The position numbers were made by a program, and so were the translations under genes. The notes below the pieces were generated by a model that did no database searches, had not been told where the DNA came from, and worked only from the letters and a program-made list of their open reading frames with translations. Positions 34,578-43,404 of a DNA stretch of 64,000 nt are shown here, piece after piece. Numbering within the stretch: the first letter of the stretch is position 1; the number at the start of each line of letters is the position of its first letter. The DNA is from Alteriqipengyuania flavescens (GTDB lineage: Bacteria > Pseudomonadota > Alphaproteobacteria > Sphingomonadales > Sphingomonadaceae): the NCBI RefSeq assembly GCF_030406725.1, contig NZ_CP129107.1, forward strand, positions 2,088,501 through 2,152,500, in the 5' to 3' direction.

Positions 34578-35443
34578 CCGTTCTTCATTCCGCACCCCGT
34601 TTCACCCGGATCGACGGGCTTACCGCCACGCTGGGCGAGGCGCTGGGCGATCACCTGCTCGATACGCTGGAAGCACACGGCGAGCTGGTGCTGACCGTCA
34701 GGCGCGAGAGCATCGCCGCCGCGCTGGAGATGCTGCGCGATCAGCATGGCTACCAGCAGCTGATGGAAATCGCCGGGGCCGACTACCCCGATCGCGACGA
34801 GCGGTTCGAGGTCGTCTACATGCTCCTCAGCCTCACGAAGAACAGCCGGATCATGGTCAAGGTCTCCACCGACGAGGCAAGCACCGTGCCCACGGTCACG
34901 CATCTGTGGCCCAACGCCGGCTGGCTGGAGCGCGAGGTCTTCGACCTTTACGGCGTGATCTTCGAAGGCAACCAGGACCTGCGCCGCATCCTGACGGACT
35001 ATGGCTTCGAAGGCCATCCGTTCCGCAAGGACTTCCCGATGACCGGCTATACCGAGCTCCGCTATTCGGAAGAGGAGAAGCGGGTCGTCTACCAGCCGGT
35101 CGAGCTGGCGCAGGAAATGCGCACCTTCGATTTCCTCAGCCCGTGGGAAGGTGCCGATTACGTGCTGCCGGGCGATGAAAAGGCGATGCCGGCAGACGGC
35201 GGCGCGCCGGGTGAACCGCCGGTCAGCGATCCGAAGACCACCGAAAGCCCCGAGCAGACCGGCGCCGGCGCGAAGACGGACGCAAAGGCCGCCGAACGCG
35301 TCAGCGCCGCTGCCCCGGCGGAAGAGGACAGCAGCGTCGAAACCGACGCGCCGAAGCCGACCGAGGACGAACCCGGCCGGGCGAAGCGCGACGGCAAGAC
35401 GGCAGACACCAAGGCCGCGACCGAGCCGAAGGACGCGGACTGA
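34574..35443 (+). CDS. nuoC: NADH-quinone oxidoreductase subunit C with acidic disordered tail
   Basis: The product has 289 residues. Residues 1 to about 205 match NuoC/30-kDa subunit (ERFEVVYMLLSLTKNSRIMV, then TVTHLWPNAGWLEREVFDLY, EGHPFRKDFPM). It lies in the hydrophilic arm between NuoB and NuoD. After the family end (SPWEGADYVLPGDEKA) comes an extra tail of about 80 residues rich in Ala, Lys, Glu, Pro and Thr, without structure. Separate nuoC and nuoD, as in alphaproteobacteria. It overlaps the preceding ORF by ATGA and the next by TGATG. Confidence 0.96.
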   Translation: MTVLHSAPRFTRIDGLTATLGEALGDHLLDTLEAHGELVLTVRRESIAAALEMLRDQHGYQQLMEIAGADYPDRDERFEVVYMLLSLTKNSRIMVKVSTDEASTVPTVTHLWPNAGWLEREVFDLYGVIFEGNQDLRRILTDYGFEGHPFRKDFPMTGYTELRYSEEEKRVVYQPVELAQEMRTFDFLSPWEGADYVLPGDEKAMPADGGAPGEPPVSDPKTTESPEQTGAGAKTDAKAAERVSAAAPAEEDSSVETDAPKPTEDEPGRAKRDGKTADTKAATEPKDAD

Positions 35444-36054
35444 TGGCCGCAAGGCATATCTTTCTTCCGGCAATCGCCCTGCTAGTCCTTGCGGCGTGCG
35501 ACGAATCCTCGCGGACCAATGCGGCAAGCTCGACCGAAGAGTTCGCCAGCCGCGTCGGCGGCCCTGCGGCGGGGCCGGGCAAGCGCTTTACCGGCAGCGA
35601 GGCTTGGCTTCCCCGCGCGGCGGCTGCCGGCGCCCGTGCCGCGCCCGTAGGCCGCGCGGATAATGACGCCGCGCCCAAGCTGCAGGTGATCGATTACGCC
35701 TCCCAGCCGGTCGATATCGGCCCGACGCAAGGTGGCTGCGCGTTCTCGATCGATGACCAGGTCATGCTGATCGCGGGCGCGCCCGACACGATGGACAGCG
35801 CCGGTCGCGGCGTGCTGCAACTGGGCGGCCAGCGCCGCTCCGTCGTGGGCGCGATGGCGGGCGGCCCGTCCTACATCGAAAGCGGCCCGACCATGGGCGA
35901 CGGCACCTATATCGCGGAAGTCGTCCGCGAAGCCGGCGACCCGGTGGAAGGCGACGACGGTACTTTCCAGTGGAGCGCCACGATGACGGTGCGCGAGGGG
36001 ACGGACGGTCCGCTGCGCACCTATGGCCCCGGCAAATGGACATGCGGAACATGA
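35443..36054 (+). CDS. Hypothetical lipoprotein inserted between nuoC and nuoD
   Basis: The product has 203 residues. The N-terminus is a lipoprotein signal with lipobox LAAC (Cys19, followed by DESS, which may favour inner-membrane retention). The mature part starts with a flexible Ala/Ser/Gly segment, then a beta-rich domain ([41 protein letters not shown]) ending with a C-terminal cysteine (WTCGT). The family is not recognised. Start overlaps nuoC (TGATG) and stop overlaps nuoD (ATGA), so expression is tied to complex I. Codon use looks like the neighbours. Confidence 0.75.
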   Translation: MAARHIFLPAIALLVLAACDESSRTNAASSTEEFASRVGGPAAGPGKRFTGSEAWLPRAAAAGARAAPVGRADNDAAPKLQVIDYASQPVDIGPTQGGCAFSIDDQVMLIAGAPDTMDSAGRGVLQLGGQRRSVVGAMAGGPSYIESGPTMGDGTYIAEVVREAGDPVEGDDGTFQWSATMTVREGTDGPLRTYGPGKWTCGT

Positions 36055-37268
36055 GTAGCGCAATTCAACTCGACCACTCGCCGACGACCGAAGGCGAGGA
36101 GATCACGAACTACACGATCAACTTCGGCCCGCAGCATCCCGCCGCGCACGGCGTGCTGCGCATGGTGATGGAGCTGGACGGCGAAGTGATCGAGCGGGTC
36201 GATCCCCACGTCGGCCTGCTCCACCGCGGCACCGAGAAGCTGATCGAGCAGAAAACCTACCTGCAGGCGCTGCCCTATTTCGACCGGCTGGATTACTGCA
36301 GCCCGCTGGCGCAGGAATACAGCTACGTCCTCGCCATCGAGAAGCTGCTCAACGTCGAGGTGCCGGAGCGCGGGCAGTACCTGCGCGTGCTGTTCGCGGA
36401 GCTGACGCGCATCTGCAACCACATGCTCAACATCGGCAGCCACGTGATGGACGTGGGTGCGATGACGCCGAACCTGTGGGTGTTTGAGCTGCGCGAAGAC
36501 TGCATGAACTTCTTCGAGCGGGCGAGCGGCGCGCGCATGCACAGCGCGTATTTCCGCCCCGGCGGCGTTCACCAGGACGTGCCGCTCAAGCTGCTGACCG
36601 ACATCGGCGACTGGCTCGACAACCGCCTGCCCGAATTGTTCGGCGACGCGATGAGCCTGGTGCTCGACAACCGCATCTTCAAGCAGCGCAACGTCGATAT
36701 CGCCGTGGTGAGCAAGGACGATGCGATCGCCTGGGGCTTCTCCGGCCCGATGATCCGCGCCGCCGGCGTGCCATGGGACCTGCGCAAGTCGCAGCCCTAT
36801 GACGTCTACGACCGCATGGAATTCGACATTCCGGTGGGCACGAATTCCGATTGCTACGACCGCTTCGTGGTCCGCGTGAAGGAAGTCTACGAAAGCGCGA
36901 AGATCATCAAGCAGTGCATCGCGCAGATGCCGGATGGCCCTGTCGCCAGCGACGACCGCAAAGTGGTGCCGCCCAAGCGCGCCGAGATGAAGCAGTCGAT
37001 GGAAGCGCTGATCCACCACTTCAAGCTGTACACCGAAGGCTTCCACGTGCCCGCGGGCGAAGTCTACGTGGCGACCGAAAGCCCCAAGGGCGAATTCGGC
37101 GTCTACCTCGTCAGCGACGGGACCAACAAACCCTATCGCTGCAAGATCCGCCCGACCGCCTTCAGCCACCTCCAGGCGATGGACTTCATGTGCAAGGGCC
37201 ACATGCTGCCCGATGCAACCGCCATCCTCGGCGCAATCGACGTGGTGTTCGGGGAGTGCGACCGGTGA
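36051..37268 (+). CDS. nuoD: NADH-quinone oxidoreductase subunit D
   Basis: The product has 405 residues from the ATG at 36051. The quinone-site motifs are clear: [15 protein letters not shown] near the N-terminus and [14 protein letters not shown]. It is the 49-kDa subunit forming the quinone-binding cavity with NuoB. The C-terminus ends DVVFGECDR as in alphaproteobacterial and mitochondrial homologues. Overlaps the lipoprotein gene by ATGA and the next ORF by GTGA. Confidence 0.97.
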   Translation: MSSAIQLDHSPTTEGEEITNYTINFGPQHPAAHGVLRMVMELDGEVIERVDPHVGLLHRGTEKLIEQKTYLQALPYFDRLDYCSPLAQEYSYVLAIEKLLNVEVPERGQYLRVLFAELTRICNHMLNIGSHVMDVGAMTPNLWVFELREDCMNFFERASGARMHSAYFRPGGVHQDVPLKLLTDIGDWLDNRLPELFGDAMSLVLDNRIFKQRNVDIAVVSKDDAIAWGFSGPMIRAAGVPWDLRKSQPYDVYDRMEFDIPVGTNSDCYDRFVVRVKEVYESAKIIKQCIAQMPDGPVASDDRKVVPPKRAEMKQSMEALIHHFKLYTEGFHVPAGEVYVATESPKGEFGVYLVSDGTNKPYRCKIRPTAFSHLQAMDFMCKGHMLPDATAILGAIDVVFGECDR

Positions 37269-37705
37269 TAGCGCTACTAGGTTCGTTGATCCTCGCGGTC
37301 TCAGTTCAGCAAAAAGGAATCGATAGCCCCGCACCGGTTGAATCCGAGGCGGCGCATGTAGTCATAGAATTTCTCGATGCCGCTACCTCCGGTCAGGACT
37401 ATTCAGAATACGTGACGACCGATTTTTCCATGTCCTGGATGGGACTGAGTGGGGAAACGACTTCAGAGGAAATAAGCGAGCTGCTTAGCCCGTGCTATCT
37501 AGGAGCGCTTCTGGGAAGCCAGCCTCTGGAAAGCAATGATACCGCGAAATATCTTTGGGCAATCATGGTATGTGACGACGGCGCACAACAGATGCGTATG
37601 CCGCTTGGATTTGCTGTGCGCGAAGAGAAAATTTTCCAGATCGAGTTACAATACGCCACGCCGCTGGGAGTGACGGCGGATGACTCTGACGTTGAGGCGA
37701 ACTGA
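37265..37705 (+). CDS. Hypothetical protein inserted between nuoD and nuoE, atypical base composition
   Basis: The product has 146 residues from the GTG at 37265, which overlaps the nuoD stop; the stop overlaps nuoE by TGATG. The N-terminus ([16 protein letters not shown]) looks like a short signal or anchor. The remainder is acidic, with two cysteines (LSPCYLG, MVCDDG) and the pattern of an alpha+beta cone fold, reminiscent of NTF2-like secreted proteins, but this is only an impression. The DNA is visibly richer in A/T and uses codons such as AAA, GAA and AAT far more than adjacent nuo genes, suggesting recent acquisition or relaxed selection. Confidence 0.7.
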   Translation: MIALLGSLILAVSVQQKGIDSPAPVESEAAHVVIEFLDAATSGQDYSEYVTTDFSMSWMGLSGETTSEEISELLSPCYLGALLGSQPLESNDTAKYLWAIMVCDDGAQQMRMPLGFAVREEKIFQIELQYATPLGVTADDSDVEAN

Positions 37706-38373
37706 TGGCTGACCGTACCCCGCATCCCGATACGCCGGAACTGCGCGCGCAGTATGCCGACTGGGCTTTCGACGAGGAGCACAAGGCGAAGGCGGATCGC
37801 GCCATCGCGCGTTATCCCGAAGGGCGCCAGAAATCCGCGGTGATGCCGTTGCTGGATCTTGCTCAGCGGCAGGTCGGCAAGGAAACCGATACGCAGGGCT
37901 GGCTGCCGCTGCCGGTGATCGAATATGTCGCGGGCTACCTCGACATGCCGGTCATCCGCGTGCTGGAAGTGGCCACCTTCTATTTCATGTACAACCTCAA
38001 GCCCGTGGGCAAATTCCATGTCCAGGTGTGCGGCACCACGCCGTGCATGCTGCGCGGGAGCGACGCGATCATGGCGGCGTGCAAGGCGCGCGGAATGAAG
38101 AAGGGCGAGGTTTCGGAAGACGGTTTGTGGACCCTCACCGAGGTCGAATGCATGGGCAATTGCGCGACCGCGCCGATGGTCCAGATCAACGACGGCAATT
38201 ACGAGGACCTGACGCCGGAGCGGCTCGACGCCGTGCTCGATGCGCTGGCCGCGGGCGAGCAGCCGAAGGAAGGTACGCAGGAGCCCGGCCGCCACACCAG
38301 CGAACCGAGCGGCGGGCCGACCACGCTCAAGGAAATGGTGGACGCCAACCATGATTACCGGGGCGAGTGGTGA
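37705..38373 (+). CDS. nuoE: NADH-quinone oxidoreductase subunit E
   Basis: The product has 222 residues. The thioredoxin-like [2Fe-2S] protein (24-kDa subunit, cluster N1a) has its four cysteines in CGTTPC and, after a gap, in ECMGNC. ATFYFMYNLKPVGKFH precedes the first pair. The C-terminal 45 residues (TQEPGRHTSEPSGG) are a flexible tail common in alphaproteobacteria. It works with NuoF to bind NADH and FMN. Overlaps the next small ORF by GTGA. Confidence 0.96.
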   Translation: MADRTPHPDTPELRAQYADWAFDEEHKAKADRAIARYPEGRQKSAVMPLLDLAQRQVGKETDTQGWLPLPVIEYVAGYLDMPVIRVLEVATFYFMYNLKPVGKFHVQVCGTTPCMLRGSDAIMAACKARGMKKGEVSEDGLWTLTEVECMGNCATAPMVQINDGNYEDLTPERLDAVLDALAAGEQPKEGTQEPGRHTSEPSGGPTTLKEMVDANHDYRGEW

Positions 38374-38543
38374 GGCCTGTCGCCACCTGGCTGATTTCCG
38401 CGCTCGGCTTCGGAGGGCTGGCGGTGGCGATGTTCGTCACCGGCAAGACGCTGCTGGGCGCGGCCTTCGCGTTCCTCGCCGTGTCGATGCTCGCCGGCGC
38501 GGTCGGCAAGAACGCGCAAAAGGGCAAGGAGCCGTTGGGCTGA
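38370..38543 (+). CDS. 57-residue membrane protein after nuoE
   Basis: A GTG at 38370 overlapping the nuoE stop opens a 57-codon frame with two predicted membrane helices (about 5-22 and 25-43), a glycine/lysine turn and a basic tail (GKNAQKGKEPLG). Its stop overlaps the ATG of the next tiny gene (TGATG). The tight coupling on both sides and good codon bias support real translation. Family unknown. Confidence 0.6.
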   Translation: MRPVATWLISALGFGGLAVAMFVTGKTLLGAAFAFLAVSMLAGAVGKNAQKGKEPLG

Positions 38544-38680
38544 TGGAAATCACCACCATCATCGTCGCACTCGTGCTCGTCTTCATCGCCTGGAAGGTGC
38601 TGAAAGGCATGATCAAGACCGTGGCGCTGGTCGGGATACTGATCGTCGCCGCGCTCATCGTATTCGGGGGCGGGTCGTGA
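38543..38680 (+). CDS. 45-residue membrane protein before nuoF
   Basis: An ATG at 38543 overlapping the preceding stop gives 45 residues with two short hydrophobic helices (TTIIVALVLVFIAWKVLKG and VALVGILIVAALIVF). It resembles small single-domain membrane peptides; no family is recognised. It is followed by the dispersed repeat and nuoF. Could be a complex I accessory peptide or a passenger. Confidence 0.6.
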   Translation: MEITTIIVALVLVFIAWKVLKGMIKTVALVGILIVAALIVFGGGS

Positions 38681-38701
38681 TCCGCATACATTACATTCTC
38701 G

Positions 38702-38769
38702 CTCACCCTGAGCCTGTCGAAAGGTGCGAGCGCAGCGCCTGCATGCTTCGACAAGCTCAGCATGAGCGG
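38702..38769. repeat. Dispersed inverted repeat upstream of nuoF
   Basis: Arms at 38702-38723 and 38745-38766 are 22-base imperfect inverted repeats built on CCTGAGCCTGTCGAA and TTCGACAAGCTCAG. This motif is a dispersed repeat frequent in Sphingomonadales genomes. The right arm continues ATGAGCGG and abuts the nuoF ribosome-binding site (CAGGGGAG, 38771-38778). A single right arm recurs at 45587-45612. Confidence 0.8.
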
Positions 38770-38786
38770 GCAGGGGAGTTCACTTC

Positions 38787-40079
38787 GTGAGCCTGCAAGA
38801 CAAAGACCGCATTTTCACCAATCTCTACGGCTTCCAGGACTGGGGGCTGAAGGCGGCGCAGGCGCGTGGGGACTGGGACGATACCAAGGCCCTGATCGCG
38901 CGCGGGCAGGATTCGATCATCGACGAGATGAAGGCATCGGGCCTGCGCGGCCGAGGCGGGGCGGGCTTCCCCACCGGCATGAAATGGTCCTTCATGCCCA
39001 AGGAATCGAAAGACGGCCGGCCGAGCTTCCTGGTCATCAACGCAGATGAATCCGAACCCGGTTCGTGCAAGGACCGCGAGATCATCCGTCACGATCCGCA
39101 CAAGCTGATCGAAGGCGCGCTGGTCGCGGGTTTCGCGATGCGCGCACGTGCCGCCTATATCTACATCCGCGGCGAATATATCCGCGAGGCGGAAACGCTG
39201 CAGGCCGCCATCGACGAGGCCTATGACGCGGGTCTGCTCGGCAAGAACGCCGCCAAGTCCGGCTACGATTTCGACGTCTTCCTCCACCGCGGTGCCGGCG
39301 CCTACATCTGCGGCGAAGAAACCGCGATGATCGAAAGCCTCGAAGGCAAGAAGGGCCAGCCGCGCCTGAAGCCGCCGTTCCCGGCCGGCGCGGGCCTCTA
39401 TGGCTGCCCGACCACGGTCAACAACGTGGAATCGATTGCGGTCGTCCCCACGATCCTGCGGCGCGGCGCCGCGTGGTTCAGCAGTTTCGGGCGCGAAAAC
39501 AACAAGGGCACCAAGCTGTTCCAGATCAGCGGGCACGTCGAAAATCCTTGCGTGGTCGAGGAAGCCATGAGCATTCCCTTCCGCGAACTGATCGAAACGC
39601 ATTGCGGCGGCATTACCGGCGGGTGGGACAACCTCCTTGCCGTGATCCCGGGCGGTTCATCCGTCCCGCTCGTCCCGGCAGAGCAGATCATGGACTGCCC
39701 GATGGATTTCGACGGGCTGAAGGAAGTCGGCAGCGGGCTCGGCACCGCGGCGGTGATCGTGATGGACAAGTCCACCGATATCGTGCGCGCGATTTCCCGC
39801 ATCAGCTATTTCTACAAGCATGAAAGCTGCGGCCAGTGCACCCCGTGCCGTGAAGGCACCGGGTGGATGTGGCGCGTGATGGAACGCCTGCGCACCGGTG
39901 ATGCGGCAATCGAGGAAATCGACATGCTGCACGAAGTGACCAAGCAGGTCGAAGGCCACACGATCTGCGCGCTGGGCGATGCGGCGGCATGGCCGATCCA
40001 GGGCCTGATCCGCCACTTCCGGCCGGAGCTGGAGCGACGCATCGCGGAAGCCGGCAACTATGCCGAGGCTGCCGAATAA
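38787..40079 (+). CDS. nuoF: NADH-quinone oxidoreductase subunit F
   Basis: The product has 430 residues from the GTG at 38787. FMN/NADH-binding [13 protein letters not shown] near 53-65 and the second glycine-rich loop [12 protein letters not shown] are intact, and the N3 [4Fe-4S] motif [11 protein letters not shown] is near 348 with a fourth cysteine near 394. It is the NADH-oxidising 51-kDa subunit in the peripheral arm. Length is normal. Confidence 0.97.
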   Translation: MSLQDKDRIFTNLYGFQDWGLKAAQARGDWDDTKALIARGQDSIIDEMKASGLRGRGGAGFPTGMKWSFMPKESKDGRPSFLVINADESEPGSCKDREIIRHDPHKLIEGALVAGFAMRARAAYIYIRGEYIREAETLQAAIDEAYDAGLLGKNAAKSGYDFDVFLHRGAGAYICGEETAMIESLEGKKGQPRLKPPFPAGAGLYGCPTTVNNVESIAVVPTILRRGAAWFSSFGRENNKGTKLFQISGHVENPCVVEEAMSIPFRELIETHCGGITGGWDNLLAVIPGGSSVPLVPAEQIMDCPMDFDGLKEVGSGLGTAAVIVMDKSTDIVRAISRISYFYKHESCGQCTPCREGTGWMWRVMERLRTGDAAIEEIDMLHEVTKQVEGHTICALGDAAAWPIQGLIRHFRPELERRIAEAGNYAEAAE

Positions 40080-40141
40080 AGCTTGCGTTCAGGCGGACTT
40101 GTCAACACCCTGCGGTCACGATTTTCCAGGGGACCGTTCCG

Positions 40142-40822
40142 ATGACCAAATTCCTTCTGTCCGCCGCAGCCGTCGCTGCCTTTGCCATGCCGTCGATGGC
40201 GGCGGCCCAGCAGGCGCAGCCCAGCGCCGCTGACCTGCGACCGAACTCCGATTTCAAGCAGCAGTTCGAAGAGCGGCAGCTTTTCGCACAGCCGGAAAAG
40301 GCAAGTGATGCGTACCAGGAGTCGCAGAAGATCGCGCGCTGCCTGAACGGTCGCGGCGTGTCCGACGACATCATCGGCGGGGCACTTTCCGACGACACAG
40401 ACTATACGGCGCTTACGACCTCCCTAAGGGGTGATAGCCGCGCATGCCTGCGCGACACCATGGGTGGACTGCCGATGATGGTTTCGTCTTCGCTCGCGGA
40501 AGAGCGCTTGAAGACAATGACCTTCGAAGATCGCGCGCTCGAAATGGACATGTCGGTTGCGGAGCCGTTCTACACCCCGGCCGATGGTGTCGCGACCATC
40601 GACCATATCGGTCGCTGCATGGCAGTCTATTCGCCCGGCCTGACGAAAAAGGTTTTCGCCACCCGCCCAGGCAGCGATGCAGAAATGGAAGCTATGGCGC
40701 TGCTCTATCGTGTGACCTGGGAATGCGGTGTTTCGGAAGTGCCGGAAGGCGTGCCGACAGCGTTCCAGCGGGTGGCATTGGCACACGCGCTCTACGACTG
40801 GTCTATTCTCAACGGCGATTGA
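40142..40822 (+). CDS. Exported hypothetical protein inserted between nuoF and nuoG
   Basis: The product has 226 residues from the ATG at 40142 (AGGGGACC upstream). The signal peptide spans 1-22 (FAMPSMAAAQQ). The mature part is helical, with four cysteines (IARCLNG, RACLRD, GRCMAV, WECGV) that could form two disulfides. Two repeats of a C-L/M pattern suggest an internal duplication. Unlike the other inserted ORFs it is not overlapped by neighbours: 62 bases separate it from nuoF, and a terminator-like hairpin follows. Family unknown. Similar secreted four-cysteine proteins are common paralogues in sphingomonads. Confidence 0.78.
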   Translation: MTKFLLSAAAVAAFAMPSMAAAQQAQPSAADLRPNSDFKQQFEERQLFAQPEKASDAYQESQKIARCLNGRGVSDDIIGGALSDDTDYTALTTSLRGDSRACLRDTMGGLPMMVSSSLAEERLKTMTFEDRALEMDMSVAEPFYTPADGVATIDHIGRCMAVYSPGLTKKVFATRPGSDAEMEAMALLYRVTWECGVSEVPEGVPTAFQRVALAHALYDWSILNGD

Positions 40823-40828
40823 GCGGCC

Positions 40829-40860
40829 AACTCGCCTGTATGGCAAAAACGGGCGAGTTT
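40829..40860 (+). terminator. Terminator-like hairpin inside the nuo array
   Basis: AACTCGCC (40829-40836) pairs perfectly with GGCGAGTT (40852-40859), followed by TT. The remaining bases to nuoG (40861-41110, about 250) hold no convincing gene. This implies that nuoG-N may need read-through or an internal promoter. Confidence 0.55.
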
Positions 40861-41110
40861 CAGGGCAAAACGCCTTGCCTTCGCGCGCTCGGTGGACCAT
40901 TGGGGCACCGAGTCCAGCGCGGCCCGTCTCGCGCCGATGCATGACCCGCTGGCAGGCCCGCAAGCCTGCATCCAAGGCGGAGCGATTGCCCGGCACCGAA
41001 ACGGATAGCGCGCCCGGCCCGGCACCCGCCCGGCCTGGCGCGCTTTCCCGCATCACGGACCGCCGAATTCACCCAAGGTCCGCAGCGCGGGCCGCGACGC
41101 GGATGCAGCG

Positions 41111-43138
41111 ATGCCCAAGGTCACAGTAGACGGACAGGAAACGGAAGTTCCGGACGGCGCGACCGTCCTCCAGGCGTGCGAGATCGCCGGCAAGGAAATT
41201 CCGCGCTTCTGCTATCACGAAAGGCTCAGCATCGCCGGCAACTGCCGCATGTGCCTTGTCGAGGTGAAGCCCGGGCCGCCCAAGCCGCAGGCCAGCTGCG
41301 CGCTGCCGGCCACCGAAGGCCAGGAAATCCGCACCGACAGCGAAATGGTCAAGAAGGCGCGCGAGGGGGTGATGGAGTTCCTCCTCATCAACCACCCGCT
41401 CGATTGCCCGATCTGTGACCAGGGCGGCGAATGCGACCTGCAGGACCAGGCCATGACCTATGGCCGCGGTGCGTCGCGCTATGACGAGAACAAGCGCGCG
41501 GTCACGTCCAAGAACATGGGTCCGCTGATCAAGACGATCATGACCCGCTGCATCCACTGCACCCGCTGCGTGCGCTTCTCCGAAGAGATCGCCGGGGTCG
41601 ATGAAATCGGCGCGCTGTATCGCGGCGAGGACATGCAGATCACCACCTACCTCGAACAGGCCGCGCGGCACGAACTCTCCGCCAACGTGATCGACCTGTG
41701 CCCGGTCGGCGCGCTGACGAGCCGGCCCTATGCCTACGAAGCGCGTCCGTGGGAGCTGAAGAAGACGCTCAGCATCGATGTGTCGGACGCGGTGGGGGCG
41801 AACATCCGCCTCGACAGCCGTGGGCGCGAGATCCTGCGCGCCCTTCCACGCGTCAACGACGACGTGAACGAGGAGTGGCTGTCCGACAAGGGGCGCTACA
41901 TGGTTGACGGGCTGGCCCGTCGCCGCCTCGACAAGGTGTGGATCCGCCAAAAAAGCGGCAAAGGGCAGGGCAAGCTGGCCGAGGCGAGCTGGGACGATGC
42001 GTTCAAGGCCATCGCCAAGCCGTTGAAAGGCAAGGACAAATCTAGCATCGCCGCCATCGCCGGCGACCTCATCGATTGCGAGACGATGTTCGCCGCTAAG
42101 GCGCTACTGGGCGCGCTCGGCAGCGACATGCTGGAAGGCCGACAGACCGGCATGGACTACGACGTGTCCAGCCTCTCCGCCGTCGCTTTCAACACCACTT
42201 TTGCGGAGATCGAGAACGCCGATGCGATCCTGATTGTCGGCAGCCAGGTCCGTGACGAGGCCCCGCTGGTCAACGTTCGCCTGCGCAAGGCGGCAAAGCG
42301 CGGGGCGAAGGTGTTCGTGGTCGGGCCGGAGTGGGAAACGACCTACCCGGCGGAATTCCTCGGCGACGATGCGGGCATGCTGCACGACCTGCCGGGCCAT
42401 GTTGCCGATGCGATGAAGGCGGCCGAAAGGCCTGCGATCATCGTCGGCGGGGCAGGGCTTGCCAAGGGCGCGCTCGCCCCCGCGCTGGCGTTGGCCGAGA
42501 CTTTCGGCGTCGTGAAGGACGGCTGGAATGGTTTCAACGTGCTGCACATGGCCGCCAGCCGCATGGGCGGGCTGATGCTCGGCTATGCGCAGAAAGGCGG
42601 TATTGCCGATATTGCAAAGGCGGCGCCGAAAGTGCTGCTGGCGCTGGGCGCAGACGAGGTCGACTTCGCACCGTTCGCGGACAGTCTGAAGGTCTATATC
42701 GGCCATCACGGCGACAAGGGTGCGCATGCGGCGGACATCATCCTGCCGGCGGCCTCCTACGCCGAAAAGGACGGCACTTACGTCAACACCGAAGGCCGCG
42801 TGCAATATGCGGAAAAAGCGGTGTTCGCGCCGGGCGATGCGCGCGAGGACTGGACGATCCTGCGCGCGCTGGCCGATGCACTGGGCGTCGATGTCGGCTT
42901 CGACACGTTCGGGCAATTGCAGTCCGCGATGATCAAGGCGGTGCCGGCGTTGGGGCAGGAAGGGCTGGCCGATTACGGCGCTCTCCCCAAGGCGGACGGC
43001 AAGGCGAAAGCTTCGGGCCAGATCGCCTATCCGATCGCCGACCACTATCTCACCAACCCGATCGCGCGCGCCAGCGCGGTGATGCAGCAGTGCAGCGCCG
43101 AGCTGCGCGGCGCCGACCTGGCGGAGGCGGCGGAATGA
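41111..43138 (+). CDS. nuoG: NADH-quinone oxidoreductase subunit G
   Basis: The product has 675 residues, the short alphaproteobacterial/mitochondrial form. N-terminal [2Fe-2S] ligands ([15 protein letters not shown]), the [18 protein letters not shown] cluster N5 region and the N4 ligands (TRCIHCTRC, later CPVGAL) are present. The C-terminal molybdopterin-like domain lacks cofactor ligands, as usual. It carries electrons from NuoF toward NuoI. There is a GGAT-type weak ribosome site. Its stop overlaps the next ORF by ATGA. Confidence 0.96.
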   Translation: MPKVTVDGQETEVPDGATVLQACEIAGKEIPRFCYHERLSIAGNCRMCLVEVKPGPPKPQASCALPATEGQEIRTDSEMVKKAREGVMEFLLINHPLDCPICDQGGECDLQDQAMTYGRGASRYDENKRAVTSKNMGPLIKTIMTRCIHCTRCVRFSEEIAGVDEIGALYRGEDMQITTYLEQAARHELSANVIDLCPVGALTSRPYAYEARPWELKKTLSIDVSDAVGANIRLDSRGREILRALPRVNDDVNEEWLSDKGRYMVDGLARRRLDKVWIRQKSGKGQGKLAEASWDDAFKAIAKPLKGKDKSSIAAIAGDLIDCETMFAAKALLGALGSDMLEGRQTGMDYDVSSLSAVAFNTTFAEIENADAILIVGSQVRDEAPLVNVRLRKAAKRGAKVFVVGPEWETTYPAEFLGDDAGMLHDLPGHVADAMKAAERPAIIVGGAGLAKGALAPALALAETFGVVKDGWNGFNVLHMAASRMGGLMLGYAQKGGIADIAKAAPKVLLALGADEVDFAPFADSLKVYIGHHGDKGAHAADIILPAASYAEKDGTYVNTEGRVQYAEKAVFAPGDAREDWTILRALADALGVDVGFDTFGQLQSAMIKAVPALGQEGLADYGALPKADGKAKASGQIAYPIADHYLTNPIARASAVMQQCSAELRGADLAEAAE

Positions 43139-43404
43139 GCTTCTATCGCGCCGTCGCGGGCAAGGCCGGAATGATTCTGGTGCGGATCGCGCTCATCCTG
43201 TTCGTCGCCACCTTCGTCCTCGGCGTTCTCACCATGCGCGACACGGCGGCCATGAGCACGCAGTTCGGCGGGGAAAGCGGGCTGGCGCCGCAGTCCCTGA
43301 TCGTCACGCTGGTGCAGGCGCTCAACTCCGCAGTCTGGCCGCTGGTCGGCGCGGGCATCATCTTCGCCCTCGAAGCGCGCAGCGGCGGGAGCACGTTCGA
43401 ATGA
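43135..43404 (+). CDS. 89-residue membrane protein inserted between nuoG and nuoH
   Basis: ATGA overlaps on both sides (with nuoG and nuoH) enclose an 89-residue frame. Two membrane helices are predicted (about 13-33 and 58-80) separated by a polar loop ([20 protein letters not shown]). No family is recognised; a small Tim/DUF-like membrane protein is possible. The position before NuoH, a membrane subunit, makes a complex I assembly or stabilising role conceivable. Confidence 0.7.
   Translation: MSFYRAVAGKAGMILVRIALILFVATFVLGVLTMRDTAAMSTQFGGESGLAPQSLIVTLVQALNSAVWPLVGAGIIFALEARSGGSTFE

Noticed and set aside
38702-38769. Insertion sequence remnant upstream of nuoF
   Set aside because: There is no transposase or target-site duplication; the short inverted arms match a dispersed non-autonomous repeat.
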